Shown here one piece after another: positions 1-11,810 of a stretch of 64,000 nt of DNA (positions within the stretch are counted from its first letter, which is position 1; each line of letters begins with the position of its first letter). Source of the DNA: Lumbricus terrestris. Taxonomy: Eukaryota > Annelida > Clitellata > Crassiclitellata > Lumbricidae. Made by a program: the position numbers and the translations under genes. The notes beneath the pieces were generated by a model, which had not been told where the DNA came from, searched no databases, and saw only the letters and a program-made list of their open reading frames with translations. The stretch spans positions 12,883,294-12,947,293 of the forward strand of contig OX457044.1 of assembly GCA_949752735.1 (NCBI GenBank). The letters are read 5' to 3'.

Positions 1-1093
1 TTTGTAAAATATGCAAATGCAATTTCAACGCTATCTACTACACTTTCTCCTCAAAGTCCGACGTGTAGGCTACCTCACTGTGGTTGGGGGGATGTGAAAT
101 ATACAAGTAGGGCTATGCCATCAGTGGAGAAGGGTTTGACTGAAGTAGGCCTATAATGTTATGAGAGATGGACAGGCCCAGGGAGAACCCTGAAAGTTGT
201 GGCAAGCACATGCGGTGAAGACTGCGGGGGCTAGCGCATCATCGACAAGCACTGGTATACCACGCAGTCGATCCAGTCGTGTGCTACGATCTGCCGATCG
301 ACTTCGTCGTCTCGTCAACCTCTATGACGGTGACCTCTACGACTGATCGACTTGGCTCGGCCGACGATCGACTCGATCGAGTTCATCGTCTTGGACAAAA
401 TTGGCCCAAATTAGGCTACAGACGACTGATGCTTTCTTTTATCCCATTATCTAAGTTAGGCCTATTAGTTAATTTCACAGACATGCAGCTGCTTAGTGTT
501 AGGGCTACCTTGCGTCCGGTTTCCCCGAACAGTTCTCTTTTCAGGTCCTTGTCCGGGCGGCTTTCCAGAAATATGCATCTTATTCCCGTCCGTCCCCGAT
601 CGATCGATCTTACTTTTCCGTGTTATAGAAGACTTACTATTCCGTTCCGTAAACTAAACGCGCTCCAGCATTTAGCTCAACGGTATGTTTGCCATTGGAC
701 TTCCGGTTCCTGAAGCGGTTTTTTTGTACACTAAACGCACGACTATAACGCGAGTTAGGCCTACATAATGATAAATGTAAATAAAATGATTAATTTGTCA
801 ATTTAACGACAAAAATTTACATAAAAAAGCCGAAACGTAAGTTTTTATATACAGACTCACTGAAATTCCGATAGGCCTACACAGCCTTTGGTGCAGGTCG
901 TTATGACTGGGAAGCTGACTGTTTGGCATACGGCAGCGGAGCTCATATCTCAGTTGCCATTTAGGCCTAAAGACGCACGTCGAAACGCCGAAGCATGTTA
1001 AGAGTGTTTGGGGAACTTCATATAGGCTACCAAAGTAGAAAAAAATTCGTAACACCGGGTTCGAAAAGCGGCGAATCTGTAGGCTAATAGGGC
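1..1093. other. No gene recognised
   Basis: Intergenic or intronic DNA. The open frames here (for example 279-713) have no recognisable domain and sit in CGATCGA-rich low-complexity sequence. TAGGCCTA-like words are frequent. Confidence 0.5.
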
Positions 1094-1101
1094 CTAATAA
1101 T

Positions 1102-3214
1102 GGTGCGCGGACGATTGATCACCGGACGGTTGATCACCGGACGGTTGATCACCGGACGTTTGATCACCGGACGATTGATCACCGGTCCAATGGTCATTGC
1201 AATTTATTAACTAAGGATGAAAGAGAAATGTCGTAATTACTGCTAGTAAGGACAAACATTTATATAAAACAATATGACACAAGACTCAATCTACCACATA
1301 ATGTATTAAATTTGTAATGAAATTATAAGAAGTGAAATATGAAAATATACTGAAATGGTAAGCGTTAAACCTATTAAACTGGTAACTAATCAGATAAATC
1401 TGCAACTACACGCAAGTAGGCTAAGTAAGAGCATTTGTTTATCCTTTTTTTACCAAACCCTTTTTATACAACAACAAGAACCGTAAAACGGGGTGACTTT
1501 GGCCCGCGGGGTGACTTTGGCCCAAATTGAAAAATTAGTTTGCACACCTACGGGCTTCCGTAGTTATCACGTGATTTTGAATTGCTTTACAGCTGATGAT
1601 ATGTCATTATATCGCGAATATTTAAAACAAATTTGATTGATTTCATTGTAATATTTGTTGGAATTTTCCAGATTTGTTTGTAAGCCTTAAAAATGTGAAA
1701 ATTTTAAGATGTGCAAAATTATATTTCTGTAAAATATACCGTTTATAATACCGTGGGTAATCATTAAGCTTTTCAATGTACATTATGATGGCATGTGTAT
1801 GGCGCACCGTTTGTTCCGCGATGACGCTAGTAAGTAAGTTAAAAATGCAAGAACATTTTTTGGGGTGACTTTGGCCCAAATTTGGGGTGACTTTGGCCCA
1901 TATTCTAAATTACTGTTGACGATGTATATATTATGTTTCTGTCAAAATTAATAAATGCATTTGCTTAAACTTCACTTTCTATGATATTTTGACTGGTTTT
2001 TGGTTGAGCATACCGTACCAATTTTTTGAAAGGTGACTTTGTATAGGGCCAAGTCACATGTACGAAGATGAACAATTCCCTGGTATGGTCAAAGCACTAA
2101 ATAAACGAAGAACTCAAATCAGCTGTTAAGCTAGAAGTGATATGAACTGGAACTGACCTGCAGATGTGGATAAGATATTCTACCATACAGCAGCAGTTTT
2201 GAAAATTCCACAGCCAAAGAAAACATCTGCACGAGAATTGCTCAAAGTCCATTCATTGGAAAGTAAATGGAATTTGTGGACATTTCATTAGTCAGTTGAC
2301 TTTTCTTCAATCTTTTACAAGTCTTTTATAAGTACCAGTAACATTACCATAGATCATTTTTGTGTTAGTTTGAAGTGTGGGGGTATTGTTCAAAGTGATT
2401 CACTGAGATTGAGAAGCAAATGGAGTTCACGAACATTTAAATTGTTGTATGACTTCGCAGTAGTCCTTTACACGTCTTTTACAAGTACCAGTACCAGTAC
2501 CTGTGTCATTTTTGTGTTAATTATAAGTTATATATCTTTTAAAACACATTCCTTGGGCCAAAGTCACCCCAGCAATAGGTCCACTTTGTCCAATAACGGC
2601 AAAACCACTGTGGGCCAAAGTCACCCCACCTGATGGGGTGACTTTGGCCCACCCCAAAAGTCAAAAAATAAAGGTTCAACTTTTTTCAAACAATTTTTTA
2701 TTGTACACTTCTACTCTCTAACCCTATGCACTGCTAATGAAATTGCTAGATCAGCCATATTCAGTCACATTATTGTTTTATTATAAAAACAAGTTGAAAA
2801 TGGGCCAAAGTGACCCCGTTTTACGGAACTGAGGGTTTTGTGTTAAGTATAAGAGAAGCCAATCAAGCCTAATTTGACGTAGCACTTTGATGGACTACGA
2901 TAGATAGGCCTTTAATCATAAAGAACAAAAGACGATTATTTGGATGCGTAATTAATATTCTGATGTGCTATTTGCTGTGTGTATATTTAAGAATTAACAG
3001 AAGCCGAACGATGTTTATTTTTACTAACGGTAATTACGACATTTCTCTTTCATCCTTAGTTAATAAATTGCAGTGACCACTAGACCGGTGATCAATCGTC
3101 CGGTGATCAATCGTCCGGTGATCAATCGGTCGATGATCAAACGTCCGCAGTGATCAATCGTCCGGTGATCAACCGTCCGGTGATCAACCGCCGTTGATCA
3201 ATCGTCCTAGAACC
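1102..3214. mobile_element. Non-autonomous DNA transposon, 2.1 kb, 8-bp TSD
   Basis: The ends are inverted: 1102-1238 matches the reverse complement of 3030-3214. Each end begins GGT(4 nt)GGACGATTGATCA and carries about five to seven tandem copies of a 15-16-bp unit containing GATTGATCACCG, followed by a shared inner segment around TGCAATTTATTAACTAA. The flanks carry the direct repeat CTAATAAT (1094-1101 and 3215-3222), an 8-bp target duplication. No transposase frame is visible, so mobilisation would be in trans. An 8-bp duplication fits hAT or Merlin-like transposases; the superfamily is not settled. A second element is nested inside. Confidence 0.75.
1481..2826. mobile_element. Nested palindromic element with GGCCAAAGTCACCCC repeats
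   Basis: This segment starts CCGTAAAACGGGGTGACTTT and ends with its inverted counterpart (AAGTGACCCCGTTTTACGG). The 15-mer GGGTGACTTTGGCCC or its complement recurs at about 1490, 1506, 1861, 1883, 2551, 2611, 2634 and 2801, often back to back. It lies inside the 1102-3214 transposon and has no coding capacity that I can see. Confidence 0.6.
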
Positions 3215-3249
3215 CTAATAATAATAATATTCGTTCTTTAATTTAGCGC

Positions 3250-3605
3250 CTGCAAAACACACTGCGCTTTACTATACTATATTATTTTTTGGATTTACAA
3301 AACGCCTCTCACAGTACAACCTAATCAGAGGCGCTCCCATTGCGAAAATCCCCTTGGAAAAAGAAAAGAAACGCACAGAAGCAGCAGTGCTTCCAGATAA
3401 GATCTGAGGGAGGCCATTCCAAAGCAGAGGGCCGACAGAAGCAAAGGCACGATGCTGGGCTGTAGCAGTCCGAGATCGTGGTACAAGAACGCCATGACGG
3501 TCTAAAGAGCGGAGAGGACGTCCAGTGGTAGTTGACTCAGTTGAGACAGGTCGCCTAATAAGATCGCAGAGGTAGTGAGGAGCTGTAGCCTACCCAGGAA
3601 CATCT
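3250..3605 (-). pseudogene. Non-LTR retrotransposon RT C-terminal fragment (3' part)
   Basis: Read on the minus strand, the translation carries the C-terminal signature of L2/CR1-like reverse transcriptases, including a VGPLLWNGLPQ stretch after a segment rich in Arg and Ser. It is the 3' half of one fragment whose 5' half lies at 4196-4724; the fold-back element at 3607-4195 separates the two. It is 5'-truncated, with stops. Confidence 0.55.
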
Positions 3606-3606
3606 A

Positions 3607-4195
3607 CAGGGTGCGCCAAAAAAAAAGACCCCCCTAGGTTTTTTGCCAATATTTTTACCAAAAGCAAAAATTTTCAAATGAAATTTTTACAGGCTGATAG
3701 ACAATTCATATTTACACATGATGACTGAAATTTCATCAAAATATTTAAAACAGAACAAAAGTTATATCACTTTTAGTGAGACCACCCACCTTTTTTGACG
3801 TTTTTTGAATCATCCAAAAAACCGAGGGTGGTCTTACTAAAGGTGATATAACTTTTGTTCTGTTTTAAATATTTTGATGAAATTTCAGTCATCATGTGTA
3901 AATATGAATTGTCTATCAGCCTGTAAAAATTTCATTTTGAAATTCTTACTTTTGGCCAAAATATTGGCAAAAACCTACTTTTTGTTGCGTTACGTTTTTG
4001 AATCGTCAAAAAATGGTGGGTGGCCTCCCTAAAAGTGACGTAACTTTTGTTCCGTTTGAAATATTTTGATGAAATCTGGTCATAATGTGTAAATATGAAT
4101 TGTCTATAAGCCTGTAAAATTTCATTTTGAAATTCTTACTTTTGGTAAAAATATTGGCAAAAAACCTAGGGGGGGTCTTTTTTTGGCGCACCCTG
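3607..4195. mobile_element. Fold-back MITE, 589 bp
   Basis: The element is almost entirely palindromic. It begins CAGGGTGCGCCAAAAAAAA and ends with the reverse complement. The interior repeats one segment (around TATGAATTGTCTATCAGCC) three times, once inverted relative to the others. It interrupts a minus-strand non-LTR fragment. The termini recall Tc1/mariner MITEs, but a clean TA duplication is not evident. Confidence 0.7.
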
Positions 4196-4724
4196 TTTAA
4201 TAGGTAAGAAATAGAATTTTATATTGAATCCGCGCAGTTAATGGAAGCCAATGAATGTGTTCAGTCATAAAAGTTTAAATGTGAGAGAAAGGGGGGCGGG
4301 CAATCAAGCGAGCAGATGCATTGAGCACCGATTGGAGTGGTGCGAGGCGAAGTTTTGGTAGGCCAATGAGTAATGAATTGCAGTAGTCACCGGTCTAGTG
4401 GTCACTGCAATTTATTAACTAATGAAGGCATTAACCATAGAAGAAAAAATCGACAAGGGGACAGATCGTCGAATGGCACGTAAACGTCGCAGATGATAGA
4501 AGCTGAACCGAGAAAGATTAGATATATTATATGTGCAGATAAGGAAAGAGTACTGTCTAGAGTAACACCCAGATTACGAACATTTGTGAAGAAAGTAGGC
4601 TAAATTGAGGAAACCGTTCGGCAAGCAAACCGTAATCAATTTTAATGCTAAACTTTATAGCCAAACTTTGTCACATTCAAATAGGTCTAGGTGGCAAATT
4701 TTACCAGAACCATCTAATGTAATA
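4196..4724 (-). pseudogene. Non-LTR retrotransposon RT C-terminal fragment (5' part)
   Basis: The minus-strand translation shows an RNLGVTLDSTLSLSAHI stretch and a degenerate LIGLPKLRLAPLQSVLNASA stretch. Both are typical of the region after the palm of L2/CR1-type reverse transcriptases. It is continuous with 3250-3605 apart from the fold-back insertion. A 40-bp copy of the terminal repeat of the 1102-3214 element interrupts it near 4390. Confidence 0.55.
4388..4424 (+). repeat. Solo fragment of the 1102-3214 transposon end
   Basis: The segment CACCGGTCTAGTGGTCACTG and the following CAATTTATTAACTAA match the inner terminal region of the transposon at 1174-1220. It lies inside the non-LTR fragment. 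Confidence 0.6.
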
Positions 4725-6844
4725 TTTTAGGGTATAACCTATCACGCGGTAGCCTACACATGGCTACAAGAAATAATCAGGTCAGCTTATGAAAACCTGG
4801 TCGTTCATGGCGAATTTTAACTTTGAAAATAGGCTATTTGGAACCAAGATTCAAAGCGAATTCTTGCACCACCATGTCATGCGCCAAAAGTCATTTTTCC
4901 TCCACTAATCATTTTAATTCAACATTTTTAATTGTAAATATTGAAAGTAGACATATTTTAAAATAACAATACACTATAAAACAATTTTCCATATTTTTGA
5001 CCCCTCTCGCCTGTTTTGCCTCTCTATCTAGATCCCGACAATCGACGGGAAACGATGTTTCATCACATATGTTTGGCCCTACTTGTTGAAACCGCCTTCC
5101 TCACAAGCTACGTTCTGAGCTTCTTGACCTTTCTCTTCCCCTGTTCCGTAAACGCCTGAAGACTATACTATTTGTTAGCGGAGCACTAGCTTGGGTCGGG
5201 AGCGCCACTGAATCTGTGAGCGGCGCTATATAAATGTTACAATTACGATTACAATTGGCTGGAGAGATAGTCTCCAAATAATCCGCGTTTTCCTTTAGAA
5301 TTATACCAGCTGGCACATGTTCTGTCACACCTTCTAAACATACCCCCTGGATGCAAGAAGAATGCTAATTCATAATTTATCTGAGTTGTCACAAGGTATA
5401 TAGTTAAACTGTAGTCTACTACACGTTGTGAGTCAGTCGGGCAATATATCACACGGACGGAGGAGATGAAATAATTATAGGAAAGCTTCCTATAACTGTG
5501 AGGGTCGACTGCATCGAGGGTAGAAGAAACTTGATAGCCGTATGAACGGAACAGATAGTCGTTTGTTTTTCGCTCGGCCTGGTGTTCAGTTGTCGGCCAC
5601 TTTAAAGACGAAAAGGGACGAACGTTTCTGTTGCATTCAAACCTGCTTTATTTCGTACTATGATGCATCATCATCATCATTGGTCTCCTCCGTCCGGCCG
5701 CGCCGACGATGAGGCTTTTACATGGCGTCTCCACGCTGCTTTATCCTTGATGGTATCCACGGCATTCCTCATATCCATGTGCCTTTCCTCTAGATCTTCT
5801 ATCTTCTATGATGCATACGCTCTGTTGAAACTGAGCGCTGAACGAAATCTAAATAGCCGTTTAACTTTTGTCGTTTTACTGTTCACGAACGAAACCGATT
5901 CCGCCTTCGACTGGGAAGGTAGGTTTACTCGTATTAGGCCTAGGCCTACTATGATGGAGAGACGTAGAGGAAGGGAATCTTTGCGCAAACTCTTTATTCA
6001 AGTTGGAAGCTGACTATGACTTTTTTCACATGTTAGGATCCGCGCTACAGGAGCGAGATGGCGCAAACACCGAGGAAACGAGCGTCGAAGGTGGAATGAT
6101 CGGTTGCCTTTGTGATGGTGATGGTGGGAGTGGGACAGGTGAGGTCCTCTTGGCGCCGTATGTGGCTATACCTCTATAGAGTCCATCGATCGCTTGTCTC
6201 TGCAGGCGGCAGGCCTATGTGCATTTGTCTTTGTCAAGGCGCCCTAATCTGTGTTATGGCGCCATAGAAATTGTCATTGCTTTGACTGTAGCCTATTTGA
6301 CACCTTGTTTAATTTAAAAGTTTTAGCCCCCCTAAAAAATTCCTGCGCCCATGAGGGTAGGCCTACTTAAACTATAGCCTAGCAGGAACGTAGCTAGCTT
6401 GGGGGCTTAAGCTCCCCAAACGAAGTTGAAACCTCCAAAAATAAATCAAGCCGTTGTACAGCCTCCGGTACCACTATAGACTACAGCACTCGTCATGCTC
6501 AATGCTTAAGCTCCCCCCCCCAAACGAAAAATCCTATTTACGCTTGTAGCCTAGGCTACGCGAATCGCATGTACGTTGCAGCTTCGGTTATCCTTATTAA
6601 ACTGGACAACAAATTTTCATTAAAGTTTTGCCTCTTAGATGAAATTTACAATTTCCTACAGATTTTATGGTGCTGGACACGAACATGACAATGAAATAAA
6701 ATGATTGGCTCCAGTTTCTCTTAAATCATCCAGAGTTTCTATAAATAGAACAATGGTGCGTGTATATGACATTTGTAGCCTACCAGTAAATGTTCGCTTC
6801 TACATCCCACTGTCACTTGCATGTCTGGTGAGCGTTCAAGTATG
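4725..6844. other. No gene recognised; short SINE tail and CAT repeat
   Basis: No supported gene. A degenerate GGCGCTATATAAAT tail with GGGAGCGCC upstream (about 5196-5250) resembles the 3' end of the SINE family seen elsewhere in the window. A short CAT-repeat run lies at 5660-5680. Open frames at 5660-6013 and 5101-5452 have no recognisable domain. Confidence 0.4.
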
Positions 6845-7022
6845 CTACACCGCCCCTTCAATACTCTAGTTCCCAGCGCTCCCGGCTACAGCACGGGCAC
6901 TGAATCGGAGTTTTATGAAGCGCATGAGCAATTGGAAAGTGAAGGACTGCTCAGGGTTCCTACGCCGCTACGCGGTGGCCTGAGGTGGATTAAGACCCAT
7001 AACCTTCCGGCTGCAGGTCACT
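6845..7022 (-). repeat. Degenerate tRNA-derived SINE
   Basis: It shares the body of the copies at 20943, 27822 and 44641: CTCCCGGCTACAGCACGG, then GAAGCGCATGAGCAATT, then a GAAGGACT stretch, all in the same order. The tRNA-like head is diverged. The orientation is minus by comparison with the copy at 27822. Confidence 0.5.
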
Positions 7023-7207
7023 GAACATTGACCACAGTGCGACACATAATAACAATAATAATGACGACAATTTCTATGGCGCCATAACGCAGCCATGCTG
7101 CTACAAGGGCGCCTTGACAACGACAAACACACATTCAGAGACAAGCGATTGACGGACTCTTATAGAGGCAGCCACATGCGGCGCCAAGAGAACCACCACA
7201 TGCGGCG

Positions 7208-7264
7208 CCAAGAGAACCACACCTGTTCCACCACCACCACCACCACCACCACCACCACCACCAC
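7208..7264 (+). repeat. (CCA)n microsatellite
   Basis: An uninterrupted CAC/CCA triplet run, preceded by two tandem copies of a 24-bp unit containing CACATGCGGCGCCAAGAGAA at 7172-7220. Open frames through it are artefacts of the repeat. Confidence 0.9.
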
Positions 7265-7969
7265 ATACATAGGGCCTATACCCAAAACGCGCGTCATCAA
7301 ATGAATTACTGTATATATGTAGGCTACGCATGCATATCCTTGGCACGACGTTTGTCCTGGGCACGACGTTAAACTGCATCCATCCTCCGCCACAGGGAAC
7401 CAACAACGTCCCTGTGCCGGTCCTAAGCCCGGACAAAAGGAGGAAGGTTTGCCAGATGGGTGGCGATACTCTGGCAGTAAAAGACCAAGACGATTGAAAT
7501 CCGCAAAAACCATTGACACAAGTGACATAGCGGCCCAGATGCTCCAAGGTGTCATGATGTGGAGCAGACATGCACAGGTCGGTCAGGACAGACCAGCGGA
7601 GAGAGTCGGAGGAGAGAGCATGGGAAACATACGGGCATTGACCCAGGTTGTCCTTCATGCCTCTCTCCCAATTTTATCTTCAATCAGACAAGGTGATCCA
7701 GCTGCTTCAAGATTTAAATGGTATGGAGCAGACCTGCTGACCGGACCGGTGAGAAGCTGGGTAACATGACGCGAGACAGACTCAGACAGAGAGTGGCGTC
7801 GGACTCCTACGGGCACTGTGCCTATGGATATTGATGATGACGCATGCATATATACGTATGTATACGATGCCAGTTTCTCCTCACTTAGTGCAAAGTCTTG
7901 CTCGACTATCCACATAGAAAACAGCACACATCCAAGCTGCGGACCATATACCTTAAAGTTTCAACATAC

Positions 7970-8137
7970 CTGCTGTATGGAACAGAGTTCAACAGGTGTT
8001 TTATGTTGTCGTAGGTTTCCTTCATAGCGTGTCCAACCGGAATGGATGAAAGCTGGTCTCTAAAATGCAGCAAGTCCGCATTGAGACTCAATTCCTTAGG
8101 TCGCCATTCTTGATTCCGAGGGCATTCATCAGACAAT
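7970..8137 (-). CDS. Possible host-gene internal exon, function unknown
   Basis: On the minus strand a pyrimidine-rich tract ending TTTAG precedes an open 168-nt segment, which ends AGCAG at a GTATGT donor. The encoded 55 residues look protein-like (contains HFRDQLSSIPVGHAMKETYD) and are not low complexity. I do not recognise the family. The frame closes soon after the donor, as expected for an intron. The hAT element begins 54 bp from the acceptor, in what would be the upstream intron. No partner exons were identified, so this is weak. Confidence 0.3.
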
Positions 8138-8190
8138 CTAAATTGGAGCAGAAGACAGGGTCATCTTTCTTGGTGAAAATTTCCTCGAAT

Positions 8191-10327
8191 CAGGGCCGTA
8201 AATCCCGGGGAGGGAAGGGAGGGAATTCCCTCCCCACTTTTAAACCTGGGGAGGGAACGTGAAGGAATTCCCTACTCACTTTTTCTCAGCTGCAGCACAA
8301 ATGTTAGGGTGCCGTAGGCAAGCTGTTGTTTGAAAGCTTGCTCTGTAGGATCAAAAGCCGAGAGATTGGATCTTCTCTTCAACGATATAAAGCGGGATGA
8401 ATTTATTATGTGACACGTCACACGCCCAATATAATCACCCTGCAAGACTGCAGGGAGTTAGCGGCCATTCAGTGAGAACACAGCTAATGACAATAATATA
8501 TATTACCGCCCTATATATATAATTATATATATAGGGCAAACTGGGCAAACTCCTAAATACCTTTGTGACTTGAATCACTTGATGCACAAACCCGTGGACA
8601 AACACCTCTACGCAATCTCTTTTCGCCCTCTCCGGTCTGCTGATCTTCTTTGATCTCCTAGTTCTTCGGACAAGGACTGCCATGACCCAACCTTCAATTG
8701 CCAGTGTAGACACTTCTTTGTGGAACGACTTCCCCTTCCTCTATCCGTAGTAAGATCTTATCGTAGGTGACACCTTCAGGCCGTCGCTGCTTAATGAAGT
8801 CTTTCTTATTTCATCAGGGCTGTGACGCTGATCAAAGCGTCTCTGAATAGCTAGTATAATATACTGTAAGAAGCACTTTATAAATTCTCATATGCAATGC
8901 AACACAATTCATGCATACATAACATGTACATGTATTGTATAGAAGCTTACATAAGTAGGCTACATAGTCTAATCATATTTTGAGCATAGGCGCAACCACA
9001 TCCTAAAAGTTGGGGGACCAAATGGAGATTCTTAGTAGGAGTAATGATAGCGAGCGTGAAACGCGCGAAGCCGCAATTGCCGAAGGCAAGAAGCCCCTAA
9101 CGATTAGGGGGTATGGAGGAGAGTCATAAGCTCTCCCATCGGGGTCTGGGGCGGGGGCTTGGGAGTGAGTGTGGGCTCTCAGATCTGAAAGGAGAAATAT
9201 TGATATCAGTTCATCTCGAGACCACATTAGCCAATACCGCATATTCGACTGCAGGCCTATACGCAGGATTACAAAGAATTGCAAATAATTTTAAAGAAAT
9301 AAAATTCATGAATAAAGTGCTGTGCGTTAAGTTATTTAAAAAGTCTAACTTTTTCGTTTTCCAAATCACTTCAAGCAGGATTGTGTCCAGGTAACTAGGT
9401 AAGTGCGATGAAAATTTTGCAAATGCACACTGCCTTCACTTTAAAAACAGCTTAATTTTCACATGGCCTACATAGGTCTATAAGCAAATTATTAGTCATT
9501 GCCTAAATCTGTGCATCATAAAAGTGACAAACATTATCATAAAAATTATCATTGTGATCACATTCCTGTCATGTTACTTCTCCCACATAAAGAATCTGTT
9601 TGGTCGCAGTTTGCATTTGTAATCGCAATCACAATCTTGATATTTCTTCAGCGCCCCAGATACTAAGTCTTGGGGGTTTCAGTCAAAAGAAATTCCGCCA
9701 TTAACAAAACTGACAAGCAATTCAAGAAAGGCAACAACGACAAAATAATATGAAAAAGTATCGTTGTAGACTATATCCTATAGGCTACCTGTAGGAAGTA
9801 ATGTACAATTATAGTTGGTTTTATCCACCTTAAGCTATATATCTAAGCCTATATGATTTACTGAGGTTTTAGACATGTCTTAAACCATTGTCAACACATT
9901 TTAGAAGAATAAAACCGACTTGTTGTCTGAGTTGATGATTAAACTTTTGAAGCTTGCAACACATAAATTTACAGCAGGCCCTGCAAATTCATGAGTTGCT
10001 ACAGGTCGATACATAAAATTATGGGTCTTCTAATTTAACTACTATTCCATTCCGATGCAGAAAATAAAAATGAAGAAAAACTAAGTGACTAAATAAGCCC
10101 AATGCTTTCAACTGTTTTGGTTTGGTAAGAGACTCTACCGGTAATTGTGTTGTAGACCTAATTCGAACATAAAAGACTATGCGGTAGTGCGAAACAACCA
10201 TTGTAACACTAATTAGTTTAATCTATGAGGTGTCACTGAACACAATGGTGTAGGCCTACTGCGTGAGTGAGGTAAAGGCCTGAGGGAAATTTCCCTCCCC
10301 ACATCCAGAAACAGATTTACGGCCCTG
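8191..10327. mobile_element. hAT-type DNA transposon, non-autonomous, 2.1 kb
   Basis: The left end is CAGGGCCGTAAATC and the right end is its reverse complement, GATTTACGGCCCTG. Both are flanked by the 8-bp direct repeat CCTCGAAT (8183-8190 and 10328-10335). The 8-bp duplication and CAGGG termini are hAT hallmarks. Just inside each end is a GGGAGGGAA / TTCCCTCCC palindromic stretch. No transposase frame is visible, so it is a non-autonomous or internally decayed copy. A short TA-rich palindrome lies at 8511-8535. Confidence 0.8.
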
Positions 10328-10474
10328 CCTCGAATTGCCCATGACGTGTGTTAAACATTGTCACTCGGACATTTTCTTGGAGAAGGTTCCATTCCTTTAA
10401 ATCTTTACCCAAGTAACTCCGCCTTGGCCTTGAATAGATCGTTATCTGTTCAAATACGATAAATCTGTTATTAG

Positions 10475-10700
10475 CCCGCGTTGGCTACATCGGTAAGAGA
10501 GCTGGCGGCCGCGCGTCTGTGGATGAGAGCGTGCAGGCCGCGGTTCGATTCCCGAAGGTGGCTATTTAAGAGATTAAAAATTTCGGGTTTGCACGGTCCG
10601 TCCACGGAGACCTAAATGGCGTGGCGTCCATTAAAACGGGCGAGCGGTGGTGAAGGATCTCACCCTCAGGGTCGAGGCCATAAGACAGCCGCTGTATAGA
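10475..10700 (+). repeat. tRNA-derived SINE, second family
   Basis: An A-box-like TTGGCTACATCGG is followed about 60 bp later by GCGGTTCGATTCCC, a good pol III B box. A non-tRNA body (CACGGTCCGTCCACGG onward) follows. The spacing is longer than in a functional tRNA and there is no cloverleaf closure, so this is a SINE head and not a tRNA gene. Confidence 0.55.
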
Positions 10701-11667
10701 GATCCGATTACATTTAGCCTACATTCAGGGCCTACATTTATCGCGAACATAATCACCTTGGGTGAGAATGTATGGCGCAGATGATGCACCCTGGCACATA
10801 AAGATGATCCCTAAACGTCGAAGGCTGTGGAGAACCCGATTTTACCCGAAGTCGCTTATTCCCTACTCATCGTCTGAATCAATGAAAAATTATTTCGGTG
10901 GACTCGCTTCGCCATGCGGAGCGGGTCAGATTGCATATGGCATGTTCGGGTACGGCGGTACGCTATTGACCACTTCATTTTCCTTGTCATATCTGCAGAA
11001 CAGAGTGTATAAGAAGTAGGTGGAACCATGCAGAAGTATAGTCATTTGCATGATTGCTTGGTTCTCTCCAGACCACCGGAACAGCAATGGTCACCGGCCG
11101 ATTTATCGTCTTTTAACTAGCCTACGTTGGAAATTTTCTTACACACGGGGGGGTTGCATGGCAAGATAATGCTTTACGACACATTATTGTGTTGCAATAT
11201 GTAGTTTGATATACAGCGTTGAGAAAATTAATGGCCATGACCCACATATGTAGGCCGACTCAATGCGTACTGAGACATTTATACGTAACCATCTCTGTCT
11301 CTCCTGAACGAGAGCCAATCGACAAATTTTGCTATCATATTCGTGTTCAGCACCTCAAAAATTAGTTAATATTTGGTATTTTCAACTAAAAGTCATTTTG
11401 TGTATTGTCCAGTGTTTCTAGCCTTAATTTGACACAAATGTTGCCACGATCGGCGGGAATTAGCCTAAGACAACTCATCAGTTCTGTTCTGACATACAGG
11501 CTCTCGAATTTTTAAGATCGTCGGTACTGGCTGGCAGACTGCAGAGGTGAAATTTTCTTAAACTAAGACATTTCTTAATGCATCTTAGGTCTAATAGTTC
11601 CATTTCTTCCATAACTTCAATAGGTAGGCCCCTATGCCTGTTGTGAATTACGTCATTAACCAATATC
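10701..11667. other. No gene recognised
   Basis: The 85-codon frame at 10762-11019 has no recognisable domain and no clear splice context. The rest is AT-rich with scattered TAGGCCTA words. Confidence 0.4.
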
Positions 11668-11810
11668 AGCGTTTCCCAAAATGGGTTCCGCGGAACCCAA
11701 GGGTTCCGTGGGACGGGCGCAGGGTTACACGAAAGGATGGCTAAATACTTTGTTACTATGAATGATGGTAATAATTGGTTACGAAATCATTCAAAGTAGG
11801 CGAAAAACCA
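11668..11810 (+). mobile_element. hAT-like terminus, solo
   Basis: CAGCGTTTCCCAAAATGGG followed by GTTCCGCGGAACCC and GGGTTCCGTGGGA matches the typical 5' end of ZBED/hAT-family elements (CAGYGTTTCCCAA). I found no matching right end within the window, so this is a fragment. Confidence 0.45.

Noticed and set aside
1105..1180. CRISPR-like array of GATTGATCACC repeats
   Set aside because: Units are contiguous without spacers and are mirrored at 3080-3210 as transposon ends in a eukaryotic genome.
7101..7658. 185-codon minus-strand frame with a poly-Gly stretch
   Set aside because: The Gly run is the (CCA)n microsatellite and the remainder has no recognisable domain or splice context.
10475..10570. 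Functional tRNA gene
   Set aside because: A and B boxes are present, but the spacing and the missing acceptor-stem pairing fit a SINE head.
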